The notes under the pieces: model-generated
Databases searched by the model: none
What the model was told of the DNA's origin: nothing
What the model saw: only the letters and a program-made list of their open reading frames with translations
Shown here: piece by piece, positions 1-8,559 of the stretch
Position numbering within the stretch: the first letter of the stretch is position 1
Layout of the letters: each line of letters starts with the position of its first letter
NCBI GenBank assembly: GCA_964549505.1
Contig: CAZJVD010000012.1
Coordinates: 18,043 to 82,042, forward strand
Reading direction: 5' to 3'
DNA: 64,000 nt
Source of the DNA: CAZJVD01 sp964549505
Lineage (GTDB): Bacteria; Bdellovibrionota; UBA1018; CAZJVD01
Made by a program: the position numbers and the translations under genes

Positions 1-121
1 GACGCTCGATGATAAGGGCGAGGCGACTGGCTATGACGAGGTTGAAACGATCGATTCGTCGCGACCGAATCGGCTTTTGAAGGATATTAAGAACGCACTC
101 TTGTCGGCGCCTGTACTTTAA
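1..121 (+). CDS. 3' end of an unidentified protein (partial)
   Basis: The frame beginning at base 2 is open to a TAA at 119-121 and encodes 39 residues ending in PNRLLKDIKNALLSAPVL. The composition, acidic then a basic amphipathic end, looks like the C-terminus of a real protein. The start lies outside the window and I cannot assign a family. The stop is 81 bases before lon, so the gene could be its upstream neighbour in the same transcript. The call rests only on the open frame and plausible composition. Confidence 0.5.
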   Translation, partial: TLDDKGEATGYDEVETIDSSRPNRLLKDIKNALLSAPVL

Positions 122-202
122 GCGACTGAAAACAATAGCTTTTACTTCTTGGGACTCGACAAAAACTCTTCCGTTCCCATATTGGGACGTTGAGGTCAGT
201 CG

Positions 203-2638
203 ATGCAAGACACCCCTAAAACTCAATCAACAGAACCGCTAAAAACGGGAGGCGAACTTGTGCGCTCCGATCAAGTGCTGCCGCCGAACGTGTTAGTGGT
301 TCCGATCGATTCGAATGTCGTTTTCCCGACCATGATGGCGCCTGTTACCATCAGCGACGAAAAATCCATTGCGACCATTGAGGAAGCTATGGGTCGGCAA
401 AAGCTGGTAGGGTTGATGCTCGTCAAGCAAGGGACGGAGCTCTATCGCGTGGGCGTTCTTGTTCGGATCCTCAAACGTCTTAAGATGCCGGACGGATCTT
501 CAAATATTCTTGTGCACGCTTTGAAGCGTTTTCGGGTGAAGCAAGTGATCAGTCAGAAGCCGTACATTGTGGCGGAACCCGAGTACATGGATGACGTCCT
601 TGAAAAGTCCTTAGAACTCGATGCACATGTGCGCGCCGTCATCGTCGAAGTCAAAAGACTCTCCGAAGTGAATCCGTTTTTTACTGACGAGATGAAGCTT
701 GCGATGCTCAACGCACCGAACTCGGGAGTTGTTGCTGACTTGGTGGCGTTCTCACTCTCGTTGCCAAAGGACGCAGCTCAAGATTTCTTGGAAACGGTTG
801 CTGTACGTGAGCGTTTTGAGAAGCTGATTGTTTACCTGAAACGCGAACAAGATCTCGCCAACCTACAGAAAAAAATCACTGACGACGTCAACGATCGTCT
901 GTCGCAGATGCAGCGTGAGTACTTTTTGAAGGAACAGCTTAAAGCTATCAAGAAGGAATTGAGTAGCGAGGGCGGTGTATCCGGGAAGGCTGGTAAGAGC
1001 CAGCGTGAGCAGATCGAAGCGAAAGGAATGCCGGACGAAGTTAAAAAAATCGCGCTCGCCGAGCTCGATAAGTTCGAGACGATTCCTGATTCGTCACCTG
1101 AACATCATTTGATTCGAAACTACATCGAAGCTCTTATTCAGCTGCCCTGGAGTGAGCGAACAGAAGATCTTCTGGACCTCAAACGCGCCGCTCGCACCCT
1201 TCATGAAGATCACTTCGGTCTTGAGAAGGTCAAGGACCGCATCTTGGAGTTCCTTGCCGTCCGTAAGCGCTTGTCCACAGTCGGTGCCGCCAAAAAGAAG
1301 AAAGCAAATCCAAAGATCGGGTCGATCCTGTGTCTCGTCGGCCCTCCCGGTGTTGGAAAGACATCGATGGGACGATCGGTCGCGCGCGCGCTCGGACGGA
1401 ACTTTTATCGATTCTCGTTAGGTGGGATGCGGGACGAAGCTGAGATCAAAGGTCATCGTCGTACCTATGTCGGAGCGATGCCCGGAAAAGTGATGCAGGC
1501 GATTCGTCGAGCGGGATCGCTGAACCCGGTGATCATGTTAGATGAGATTGATAAGTTGGGTGTGAGTTTTCAAGGAGACCCTGCGAGTGCATTGCTCGAG
1601 GTGCTGGATCCTGAACAGAACGCGCAGTTTTTAGATCATTACTTGGATGTTCCTTTTGATTTGTCACAGGTGCTTTTTATCGCCACCGCCAATCAAGCCG
1701 CAACGATCCCTGCTCCGCTCCTCGACCGTATGGAGGTGATCGAACTTTCGGGCTACACGCTCGAAGAAAAAGAGCGCATTGCAACTCGCTACGTCGTTCC
1801 AAAGATTTTGGAAACGCATGGTCTTACGCCAAAGCTTCTTAGGATCGAATCCGATGCGCTTAAGCACATCATGCTCGACTACGCTCGCGAGCCAGGACTG
1901 CGAACGTTGCAGCAGATGGTCGAAGCGATCGCACGCAAGGCGGCTCGCCAGATCGTTTCGGGGGTCGAAAAGGGAAAGCGGCCCAAGGCGATCGTTGTGA
2001 AAGCCAAGGATCTTAAGACGTGGTTAGGGCCCAAGCGCTTTTTCAACGAAGTGGCGGAGCGAACAACATCTCCAGGCGTTGTCGTTGGCTTAGCCTGGAC
2101 GGCACTGGGTGGTGATATTCTTTTCGTCGAAGCCAGCGATGCTCCGGGCACAGGAGGTCTGAAGCTCACAGGGCAGATGGGTGATGTGATGACCGAGAGT
2201 GCGACGCTTGCGTTTAGTTTTGTGAAGAAGCAAGTGGCCCGCGAAAAGCAGCTGAAAGCTGATTATTTCAAAGACAAAGAGTTTCATATTCACTTGCCAG
2301 CAGGCGCGATTCCTAAGGATGGTCCGTCCGCCGGAGCCGCTATGGCAACGGCCGTCTACTCGCTGATGACGGGTCGAAAACTCAAACCGAAACTTGCGAT
2401 GACAGGCGAACTATCGCTGACAGGTAAAGTGCTACCGGTGGGTGGCATTAAGGAAAAGCTCTTGGCGGCAAAACGAGCCGGCATTCACGAAGTGTTACTG
2501 CCTCGACTGAACCGGCCTCAGTACGAAGAACTTTCGGCCGTTGTTCGCAAGGGCATTAAGACGCGCTTCGTGGATCGTCTCGACGATGTTCTGAAGGTCG
2601 CTCTGGAACCTGAGCATCGTTCGCACTATTTAAAATAA
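203..2638 (+). CDS. lon: ATP-dependent protease Lon (first copy)
   Basis: Cytosolic AAA+ serine protease that unfolds and degrades damaged and regulatory proteins. The 811-residue length is normal for LonA. The N-terminal substrate domain starts near residue 28 (VVPIDSNVVFPTMMAPV). Walker A GPPGVGKT is at about 380-387, followed by Walker B VIMLDEIDKL. The C-terminal protease domain has the catalytic Ser709 in PKDGPSAG and Lys752 in GGIKEK, the 43-residue spacing of the Ser/Lys dyad. The ATG is preceded by GAGG seven bases upstream. The gene ends 9 bp inside the convergent gene on the other strand. A second, distinct Lon lies at 58172-60655. The ATPase and protease motifs are all intact. Confidence 0.97.
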   Translation: MQDTPKTQSTEPLKTGGELVRSDQVLPPNVLVVPIDSNVVFPTMMAPVTISDEKSIATIEEAMGRQKLVGLMLVKQGTELYRVGVLVRILKRLKMPDGSSNILVHALKRFRVKQVISQKPYIVAEPEYMDDVLEKSLELDAHVRAVIVEVKRLSEVNPFFTDEMKLAMLNAPNSGVVADLVAFSLSLPKDAAQDFLETVAVRERFEKLIVYLKREQDLANLQKKITDDVNDRLSQMQREYFLKEQLKAIKKELSSEGGVSGKAGKSQREQIEAKGMPDEVKKIALAELDKFETIPDSSPEHHLIRNYIEALIQLPWSERTEDLLDLKRAARTLHEDHFGLEKVKDRILEFLAVRKRLSTVGAAKKKKANPKIGSILCLVGPPGVGKTSMGRSVARALGRNFYRFSLGGMRDEAEIKGHRRTYVGAMPGKVMQAIRRAGSLNPVIMLDEIDKLGVSFQGDPASALLEVLDPEQNAQFLDHYLDVPFDLSQVLFIATANQAATIPAPLLDRMEVIELSGYTLEEKERIATRYVVPKILETHGLTPKLLRIESDALKHIMLDYAREPGLRTLQQMVEAIARKAARQIVSGVEKGKRPKAIVVKAKDLKTWLGPKRFFNEVAERTTSPGVVVGLAWTALGGDILFVEASDAPGTGGLKLTGQMGDVMTESATLAFSFVKKQVAREKQLKADYFKDKEFHIHLPAGAIPKDGPSAGAAMATAVYSLMTGRKLKPKLAMTGELSLTGKVLPVGGIKEKLLAAKRAGIHEVLLPRLNRPQYEELSAVVRKGIKTRFVDRLDDVLKVALEPEHRSHYLK

Positions 2639-5563
2639 GCTTTTCAGCATTCGTTCGCACCAACCGAAAGACGCCGTCCACGGTCGCGTTGGACGTTCAG
2701 GCGGTCGAATAACTTCGACTTCCGGAATGAGTGCTTCGAGATCACGGATCACTTGAGATCGGGTGAGATGCGTGTCCTCAGGTATCGAATAGACCAAAGC
2801 GCTGAGTGCTCCACTCAGAGAGGGTGCCTTTTCGACAAACTGTACCGCGTGACCAGCAGCTTCCTTGCCGGTCCAAGCGAGGAACTGCCGGATCACACCG
2901 GGCGGCTGACTGCGAAGTCGGAAACAAAGGTCTCGAAAAATCTCCGTTGTCTCTCGGCGAATAATAAGTGTACCGGTTTCGTTCGGACGGAGTGTTTGCA
3001 TCGATACTCTCCAGATCCGCTCAAAGTCCTCAAGGTCACTAGCAAGTCCCGGGTGCGGTGTTCCGCCGTAAGCAGCGCCGCGCACGAGCGCAGACGTTGG
3101 GAGATAGTCGCGCACGCGCAAATAAATCTCGGGGCGCAGGTTCTGAAGACCGTTGAAACGAAAATACTCGAAGAGATCTGCCGTACTTTCGGCTTCCGCA
3201 TCGGTCGGAGTGCCAACGGTAAGGCGATTGACTGCAATGGCTGCCAAGGCGGAAAGGTGTTCGTAACCACGATCAAAGTAGCGACTCTCGTCCTGGCCCC
3301 ATACCGGGACGGACTCGAAAATCGTGTGAAGATCTTCGATGTTCTGAGCCTGGTTGCTGAGTGACCGACGAGCGCTGAGTTCAAACCGTATGGGGAGGCG
3401 CGCGAGCATGTGATTGGTGTACGCGGTTTTCGATTCGATACCCGTCAACATTCGTACTCCCGACTGCCAGAGTCGAAAAATGAAATCATCACGCAACCAG
3501 TGACGGTCAGAAAATGATCGTATGACGTTACGTGAAAGAATCGTGTCCACGAGACCGGATCGATCCTCAGTACCCGTAAACAGCTTTTCGAAGAGCAGTG
3601 AGATCTGCCATGCTTCAACCACCGTGGACGTCTGCTTGATGATCGTCTCGTAGAGTTTGAGAACCCGCTCTTCCGGAAGACGCAAACCGACTGTGGCGCG
3701 TTCGTGAACGTGGGCGACCATCTGAGTCCAGAGTTGTCCGCGAAGGGATAACGATCGCGCACGCATCGTTTCAGCGAGAAGCTCGAGATCTTCCCATTCA
3801 TGCGCTAAGACGAAGAGCGCGGTGGCTATCCGTTCACAATCGGCAGCGTGAGGACACTGACGAAGCAAACCGATTTGGCTAGAAAAACTCTGGTTCGTAT
3901 CGATGGCACGCTGACCTTCGTAAGCGAAAACCAGCTGACGATCGATGGATCGGGCGAAGTCGACGTAACCCTTCGCTTTCAGACGGACGGCGAGCTCGTA
4001 TAAACGCCGAAGTCTTCGGAAGCCGGAACTCGACAAGGACGCTCGCAGTTCGGATGCGTCGTCTTCGAGGCCTTCATCGTCGAGGCCCTTCGCAAGCACC
4101 GATTCCTCGATGTAAGGCGAGAACTGATCGGTGTACCAGCGTCGTACGAGATCGGGATGAAGGGCTGCGATCGCCTCCGTGATTTCGAGCCTTCGGCTCA
4201 CGCCACCATCTGTCGCAATTGCGTCGATCCAGTCGCCGGCTTTGTACCCGAGCTGCGTGGTTCGACGATCATCTGCGGACGTGACGGGTTTTGAAAGTAG
4301 GCGTGTCCGCGACGACTGTGCTCGAACCTGTATGTCGGTCCCGCCAAGAAACGCCGGACTTAGTACAATTGCCGCCGGAATATCTTTGTAGTTGAATGTG
4401 ACGAGTGTTTTCGACGGGACCGCAAGCGTGCGACCGACTTCCAATGCTTCGATCTGAAACTCTTCTAAGATTCCACGAACGGCCACGGGAGCCTGTGAGT
4501 TTCCCAGCGCCTCACCAGCTGGGAAATTTTCGGCTTCAAGGAGGTTTACATGTCTTGCCAGTGCCTCGCTGGGATGCGTTGGAACAGTCTCGAGAATGCT
4601 GATGTATCCAAGTTCTTCGCCGTCTTTGTAAACACCCCACTGCGAAACATCTTCACGCAGGGAAAGTGCATACCTCCAAGGCGAGGTGCGAACACACTCG
4701 CCGGGCAGAATGGATCGAAACACGCCGTCGCCCGACTTCATCGGAGAAACCCAGAGTCCTGCAAAGCTCGGCTGTCCGGCGAACGTGTTCTCCTGAAGGC
4801 TTTGGACGAGTTTTCCTGGCAAGCGATAGGTTCGAAACTTTTTGGCCAGCAACTTTCTCCAAGCCCAAAAGACGCGACTCTTCTCTGTCTCTGGGACATC
4901 AGTCGATAGAAAGTACTCGAAAAGCGCCTCGTCGGATTCGTACAGAAGTCCTAAGCGGACAATTGGACCACTCAGAGACTTCTTGCGCTGATAGGCGCGT
5001 TCGAGAGTCGCGTAAAAAACTTCGGGTGGCGAGTGCAATGCCGCAACGGCCTCGCTCAAATCGGGGTCAGGACCAAAGTCGTGCGCAGCGGACTGCACGT
5101 CTTCGATGAACCCGTTCGCACGAAACGTTCCCGACTCGATCGCCGCTCGAGTGGAGTTTCCCGACAAGCCTATCCGAAAGCCCTTTCGCGAAGCGTAGTG
5201 ATTGAACCAAGTATCGGCCTGCTCGGGTCCTAGTTTACCGGCGAGTTTGGACAGATAGTCCATCATGCTCTCGAATTGAGGACGATCCATGCGGGGGCCA
5301 GCGGCTGCGGGGTTTTGACCCCAATCGAAAAGTCGGTCTGAGAAGTTCCCGCGGCGCTGACGCGTCTGTATCGCTTGGTAAAGATCCGTACGCACGACCG
5401 GGTCCGTGAGTCCGGTGAAGCGAAATGTTTCATAGAACTTTGGAAACAGAGGGAGCGGCGAATCAGCGGCGATCGCGCCAGAGGCCCAGTATGAGGCCCA
5501 GCCTACTACCCAGCCTATTACGATGACGAGTACGGAGGCCGCGATGAAACGTCGAACTCTCAT
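2630..5563 (-). CDS. Large secreted or membrane-anchored protein of unknown function
   Basis: A 977-residue protein that I do not recognise. It begins MRVRRFIAASVLVIVIGWVV, a strong signal peptide or single N-terminal membrane anchor, so the rest is expected in the periplasm or at the surface. The body is helix-rich and charged, without cysteine clusters, nucleotide-binding loops or obvious protease motifs. Its start overlaps the stop of the upstream gene by 4 bp (ATGA), so the two are translationally coupled. It is the last gene of a three-gene secreted-protein operon beginning with the M28 peptidase. Its end overlaps lon tail to tail by 9 bp. Function unknown. Confidence 0.85.
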   Translation of the reverse strand: MRVRRFIAASVLVIVIGWVVGWASYWASGAIAADSPLPLFPKFYETFRFTGLTDPVVRTDLYQAIQTRQRRGNFSDRLFDWGQNPAAAGPRMDRPQFESMMDYLSKLAGKLGPEQADTWFNHYASRKGFRIGLSGNSTRAAIESGTFRANGFIEDVQSAAHDFGPDPDLSEAVAALHSPPEVFYATLERAYQRKKSLSGPIVRLGLLYESDEALFEYFLSTDVPETEKSRVFWAWRKLLAKKFRTYRLPGKLVQSLQENTFAGQPSFAGLWVSPMKSGDGVFRSILPGECVRTSPWRYALSLREDVSQWGVYKDGEELGYISILETVPTHPSEALARHVNLLEAENFPAGEALGNSQAPVAVRGILEEFQIEALEVGRTLAVPSKTLVTFNYKDIPAAIVLSPAFLGGTDIQVRAQSSRTRLLSKPVTSADDRRTTQLGYKAGDWIDAIATDGGVSRRLEITEAIAALHPDLVRRWYTDQFSPYIEESVLAKGLDDEGLEDDASELRASLSSSGFRRLRRLYELAVRLKAKGYVDFARSIDRQLVFAYEGQRAIDTNQSFSSQIGLLRQCPHAADCERIATALFVLAHEWEDLELLAETMRARSLSLRGQLWTQMVAHVHERATVGLRLPEERVLKLYETIIKQTSTVVEAWQISLLFEKLFTGTEDRSGLVDTILSRNVIRSFSDRHWLRDDFIFRLWQSGVRMLTGIESKTAYTNHMLARLPIRFELSARRSLSNQAQNIEDLHTIFESVPVWGQDESRYFDRGYEHLSALAAIAVNRLTVGTPTDAEAESTADLFEYFRFNGLQNLRPEIYLRVRDYLPTSALVRGAAYGGTPHPGLASDLEDFERIWRVSMQTLRPNETGTLIIRRETTEIFRDLCFRLRSQPPGVIRQFLAWTGKEAAGHAVQFVEKAPSLSGALSALVYSIPEDTHLTRSQVIRDLEALIPEVEVIRPPERPTRPWTASFGWCERMLKSLF

Positions 5564-7059
5564 TCGACGATCCCAAATTCCTTAAAAATAGCGACTGCAT
5601 CGGTGGGGTCGTTTCTCAAGAGAAGCGTTCGAAGAACCGTCCGGAAGTGCTGAGCGGGTAGCAATGAAAAAACCTGATTGGTGACTTCGAGATAGTCTTC
5701 GAACCGCATCGTGATCGAAAACTGCTGCTTCAAAAAGACCGCCAGTCCTTCTCGGTAAAGCCGCTCAAAATGCGGACCGTAAACATTCTGTCGAAGATCC
5801 GCCACATTGGTCGTGGTCAAGTCATCAAGTTTTTCGCGTTCCGTGGGACTGAGATACATTCGCGGTGCGGACTCCAAAGGTGTGGCCACTTGAAACGCAG
5901 CTTTAAAGGCTTCGTGCGCGACCACAAATCCGACGCGTCCAAAAGCAACGGCCTTACCGAGCCGCGGGCTGACAACCGGTTGGCCGTAGTCGTCCGTACG
6001 AACTTCGGGAACCATCGAGATGATCTCCCGGCCCGCAGGAAATGGCTTTCCAACGTAGGACTGCTCAGGGCGCTGGATCCTTTCAATTTCGATGGAGAGC
6101 ATACGGTACTGCTCTTGTCGAATGCGTCGATATGTGTCGGGGTATATCTTCTTGAGAGCCTCTGCGATCGGTTCCTCCATCAGGAGCTGCATGCCCCGCC
6201 AGCCGTGAGCCTGAGCGATGAGCTTGTAGATTTCCCGTCGAACAACAACGAAGCGGAACCATGGTGATAAGCCGTCGATTCTGGGTGCAGAAGGCGGCTC
6301 TTCTCGCCGCTTGCGTTCCGTGCGCCAGTTCCGCCATCGACTGTGCAGACGCCGATACCACGGTGCTTTCGCCGTCGCATTCGTCACTACATTTGCCACT
6401 GCATCTGCTGAACCGGCGACCGAAGACGGGGGACCGAAGAGGGGGCGTTCGTTTTCAGAGGGTGGCGCGAACGAGCTTTCAGCGCCGTCGAAGTCGGTGA
6501 CTTGGGGAAGCGCTCCCCCGAAACGGAGTTCGAGCGCCTGCGCCGTCTGATCGCCAAAATGCCGTGCGACGAGCGCTCGTACCCAGTCTGGAAACTTGTC
6601 CACGTAGGGCGCTTCGTGGTGGCCGATCTCTCTAAAAATCGCTTCGTCCACACTGTGCCAGTTCACACGCAACGAACGAAGTTCCGCCTGAACGCTCTCA
6701 CGGAGAAGATCGTCGATGCGTGGGTCGATCTCCGACCAGAAACCGTTGAGAAGAGGGACCGAATCATAAGCACCTGAAACCAACAGATCCATGGGGTCGA
6801 CGGTCGTTTCTGGGTCGCGGTCCGTGCGGCCAGGGGCTTCACGTCTTTTCGGAATACGTCGCTCGCCAGGATCGGACGGAGCGGGTGCCGGGGTATCGGG
6901 TGTCACGGGTTCGGGTGGAGCACTGGGTGCTGGAGCAGCGGGCCCTGCCCATTCTGCTGAACCAGAAAGTAGTGAAAAACAATCGTAGGGGTCGGCCCAC
7001 ACGGATGTGATCAGAGTTGCTGATATCAGAAAACCTGCGCATGTCCCCCGTGCTCTCAT
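5560..7059 (-). CDS. Secreted protein of unknown function with a Pro/Ala-rich N-terminal linker
   Basis: About 499 residues from the ATG at 7059. I prefer this start because it overlaps the stop of the upstream M28 peptidase as ATGA; the frame could extend to 7104. The product starts MRARGTCAGFLISATLITSVWA, a signal peptide. A Pro/Ala-rich segment follows at about residues 40-80, then a charged helical body containing VVAHEAFKAAFQ and an arginine-rich stretch. No family is recognised. HEAFK resembles half of a zinc-protease motif, but the second histidine of HExxH is missing. It is the middle gene of an operon of three exported proteins joined by 4-bp overlaps, which suggests a shared envelope or extracellular job. 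Confidence 0.8.
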   Translation of the reverse strand: MRARGTCAGFLISATLITSVWADPYDCFSLLSGSAEWAGPAAPAPSAPPEPVTPDTPAPAPSDPGERRIPKRREAPGRTDRDPETTVDPMDLLVSGAYDSVPLLNGFWSEIDPRIDDLLRESVQAELRSLRVNWHSVDEAIFREIGHHEAPYVDKFPDWVRALVARHFGDQTAQALELRFGGALPQVTDFDGAESSFAPPSENERPLFGPPSSVAGSADAVANVVTNATAKAPWYRRLHSRWRNWRTERKRREEPPSAPRIDGLSPWFRFVVVRREIYKLIAQAHGWRGMQLLMEEPIAEALKKIYPDTYRRIRQEQYRMLSIEIERIQRPEQSYVGKPFPAGREIISMVPEVRTDDYGQPVVSPRLGKAVAFGRVGFVVAHEAFKAAFQVATPLESAPRMYLSPTEREKLDDLTTTNVADLRQNVYGPHFERLYREGLAVFLKQQFSITMRFEDYLEVTNQVFSLLPAQHFRTVLRTLLLRNDPTDAVAIFKEFGIVE

Positions 7060-8201
7060 CGCTTGAGTCCCGAATCCGTCGCCCAAAAGCGAACAACGGC
7101 CCACGCCGCATCCGACACGGCCTCAAAGAATTCCATGTTGAGAAATTCCATTCGGTCATCTTCAGAGTGGTAAAAGTCTTGATGATGGCCGTCCCGAAGA
7201 ATATCCGTTATCAAAATCGAAGGCACACCGATGTCCACGAATGACGTGTGGTCCGACCGCGATATGTAATACGGACTGAAGCGTCCGAAGACATAGGAGC
7301 GAACAGAAGGAGCTACTTTTTTCATCAGCTCTTCGATAACGAGGGCTTCGCGAACTCCTCCCGAAAGGACTTTATCGTAGCTCGCACTGACATTGACCGC
7401 TGCGCCCCGGCTCGGATCCGGACGTCCGATCATATCAATCACGAGCGCACGGGCTATGTTTTTCCTCTCGGCTCGCGTGAGGCCGCCAACAAATTCTTGG
7501 CTTCCGCGAAGGAGTCCGTACGGTCCCAGTTCTTCAGCATCGAACAAAGCAAAGACGAGATCGTGAAAGAGCGGCTCCGCTTTTGTGAGTGCCATCATTT
7601 TCAGAACACCGACCGATCCGCTCGCGTTGTCATCTGCGCCGCGACTTGGAACATAGACCTTTCCCCCATCACCCGAACCACGCCACCCATGAAAATGACT
7701 GTTGGTCGTATCGTAATGGGCACCGATAACGATGGTCTTGCGCTGATCGGCGGGGCCGTATCCGGGCACGCGTACGATAATGTTGGTGATAATTTTATGG
7801 GAACCGTAGTCGATCACCGGTACGTTGAACGTTCCTTTCGGACGGTGTGCTCGGTAGTCCTCAACGGCACTTTGAAGGGATTCAGGCATGGAACTCGTCG
7901 GCGCGTGTGGCTGAATCGCGTTCAGATGAGCGGGGACGGAGAGATCATAGAGCTCGCTCCGCAATCCGATTGTTCGAATGGCCTGCTGAAGAAAAAGAAC
8001 CGACGCTACATGATCGTTCGCGGACCAATGCACGGATCGGTCCTTGATCAAGTTTCCGAAGACACTAGGCGCTTCGCCTGCAAGAACGGCTAGAGCGTGC
8101 TCACAGTCAAAAACCGTTTGAGCGCGAACAGAGCTCGCAAGCAAGCTTGTCGCTAAGACAAAAGCTGAAAGAAAAAAACCCACTCCGTCTGATCTCCCCA
8201 C
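7056..8201 (-). CDS. Secreted M28-family zinc aminopeptidase
   Basis: A 381-residue exported metallopeptidase of the M28 (aminopeptidase Y/Ap1) type, which removes N-terminal amino acids with two zinc ions. A signal peptide (FFLSAFVLATSLLASSVRAQ) is followed by the expected ligand series: GAHYDT, RGADDNASG, the catalytic FDAEELG, then SDHTSF and YHSEDD near the C-terminus. All metal ligands appear present. The start is a GTG at 8201. The stop overlaps the next gene as ATGA, so this is the first gene of a coupled three-gene set. Substrate cannot be predicted; bacterial relatives act on peptides or, as glutaminyl cyclase-like enzymes, on N-terminal Gln. Confidence 0.9.
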   Translation of the reverse strand: MGRSDGVGFFLSAFVLATSLLASSVRAQTVFDCEHALAVLAGEAPSVFGNLIKDRSVHWSANDHVASVLFLQQAIRTIGLRSELYDLSVPAHLNAIQPHAPTSSMPESLQSAVEDYRAHRPKGTFNVPVIDYGSHKIITNIIVRVPGYGPADQRKTIVIGAHYDTTNSHFHGWRGSGDGGKVYVPSRGADDNASGSVGVLKMMALTKAEPLFHDLVFALFDAEELGPYGLLRGSQEFVGGLTRAERKNIARALVIDMIGRPDPSRGAAVNVSASYDKVLSGGVREALVIEELMKKVAPSVRSYVFGRFSPYYISRSDHTSFVDIGVPSILITDILRDGHHQDFYHSEDDRMEFLNMEFFEAVSDAAWAVVRFWATDSGLKR

Positions 8202-8287
8202 ACATTTGAGACGCTATGGGTTCTAGCATGGAGACGTGAGCTGTCAAACGGGGAGAAGAGTTGAAACGAAGCGCTTAGGGCGTGTCC

Positions 8288-8527
8288 TCAGTTGGCGATC
8301 GCTGAAATGTCCGATGCATCCAGTGTTTCGGAGGTCGGTTCACGAGAAGTCGTTCTCACGAGACCATCTGCGATTTCACGCAGCGCAGTAACGCCCTGCT
8401 TGTTCTTGCACTGAACGAGTGGCGACGAACCACGATAGATCTGACGAGCGCGCTGAGTTGCCAAAATCACAAGCTCGTACATGTTTTCCACGCGGGTCAG
8501 ACAATCTTCAATCGTAATTCTTGCCAT
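8288..8527 (-). CDS. rpoZ: RNA polymerase omega subunit
   Basis: A 79-residue protein starting MARITIEDCLTRVENMYELV, the typical N-terminus of omega, which helps beta-prime fold and assemble into RNA polymerase and in many bacteria forms part of a ppGpp site. The conserved NMYELVILATQRARQI helix is clear, with a following segment on ALREIADGLV. I chose the ATG at 8527 because the family begins there; the frame stays open to 8596 but those residues are not omega-like. It is the last gene of a long minus-strand run, 32 bp downstream of the acyl-adenylate enzyme. A RelA/SpoT-like gene occurs elsewhere in the window. Confidence 0.93.
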   Translation of the reverse strand: MARITIEDCLTRVENMYELVILATQRARQIYRGSSPLVQCKNKQGVTALREIADGLVRTTSREPTSETLDASDISAIAN

Positions 8528-8559
8528 GCCTTGAGGGATAGTCGCTCGGAAGCCCCTTG

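Noticed and set aside
2753..3384. Overlapping frames on both strands inside the 977-residue gene
   Set aside because: They are shadows of the long frame, without ribosome-binding sites or domains.
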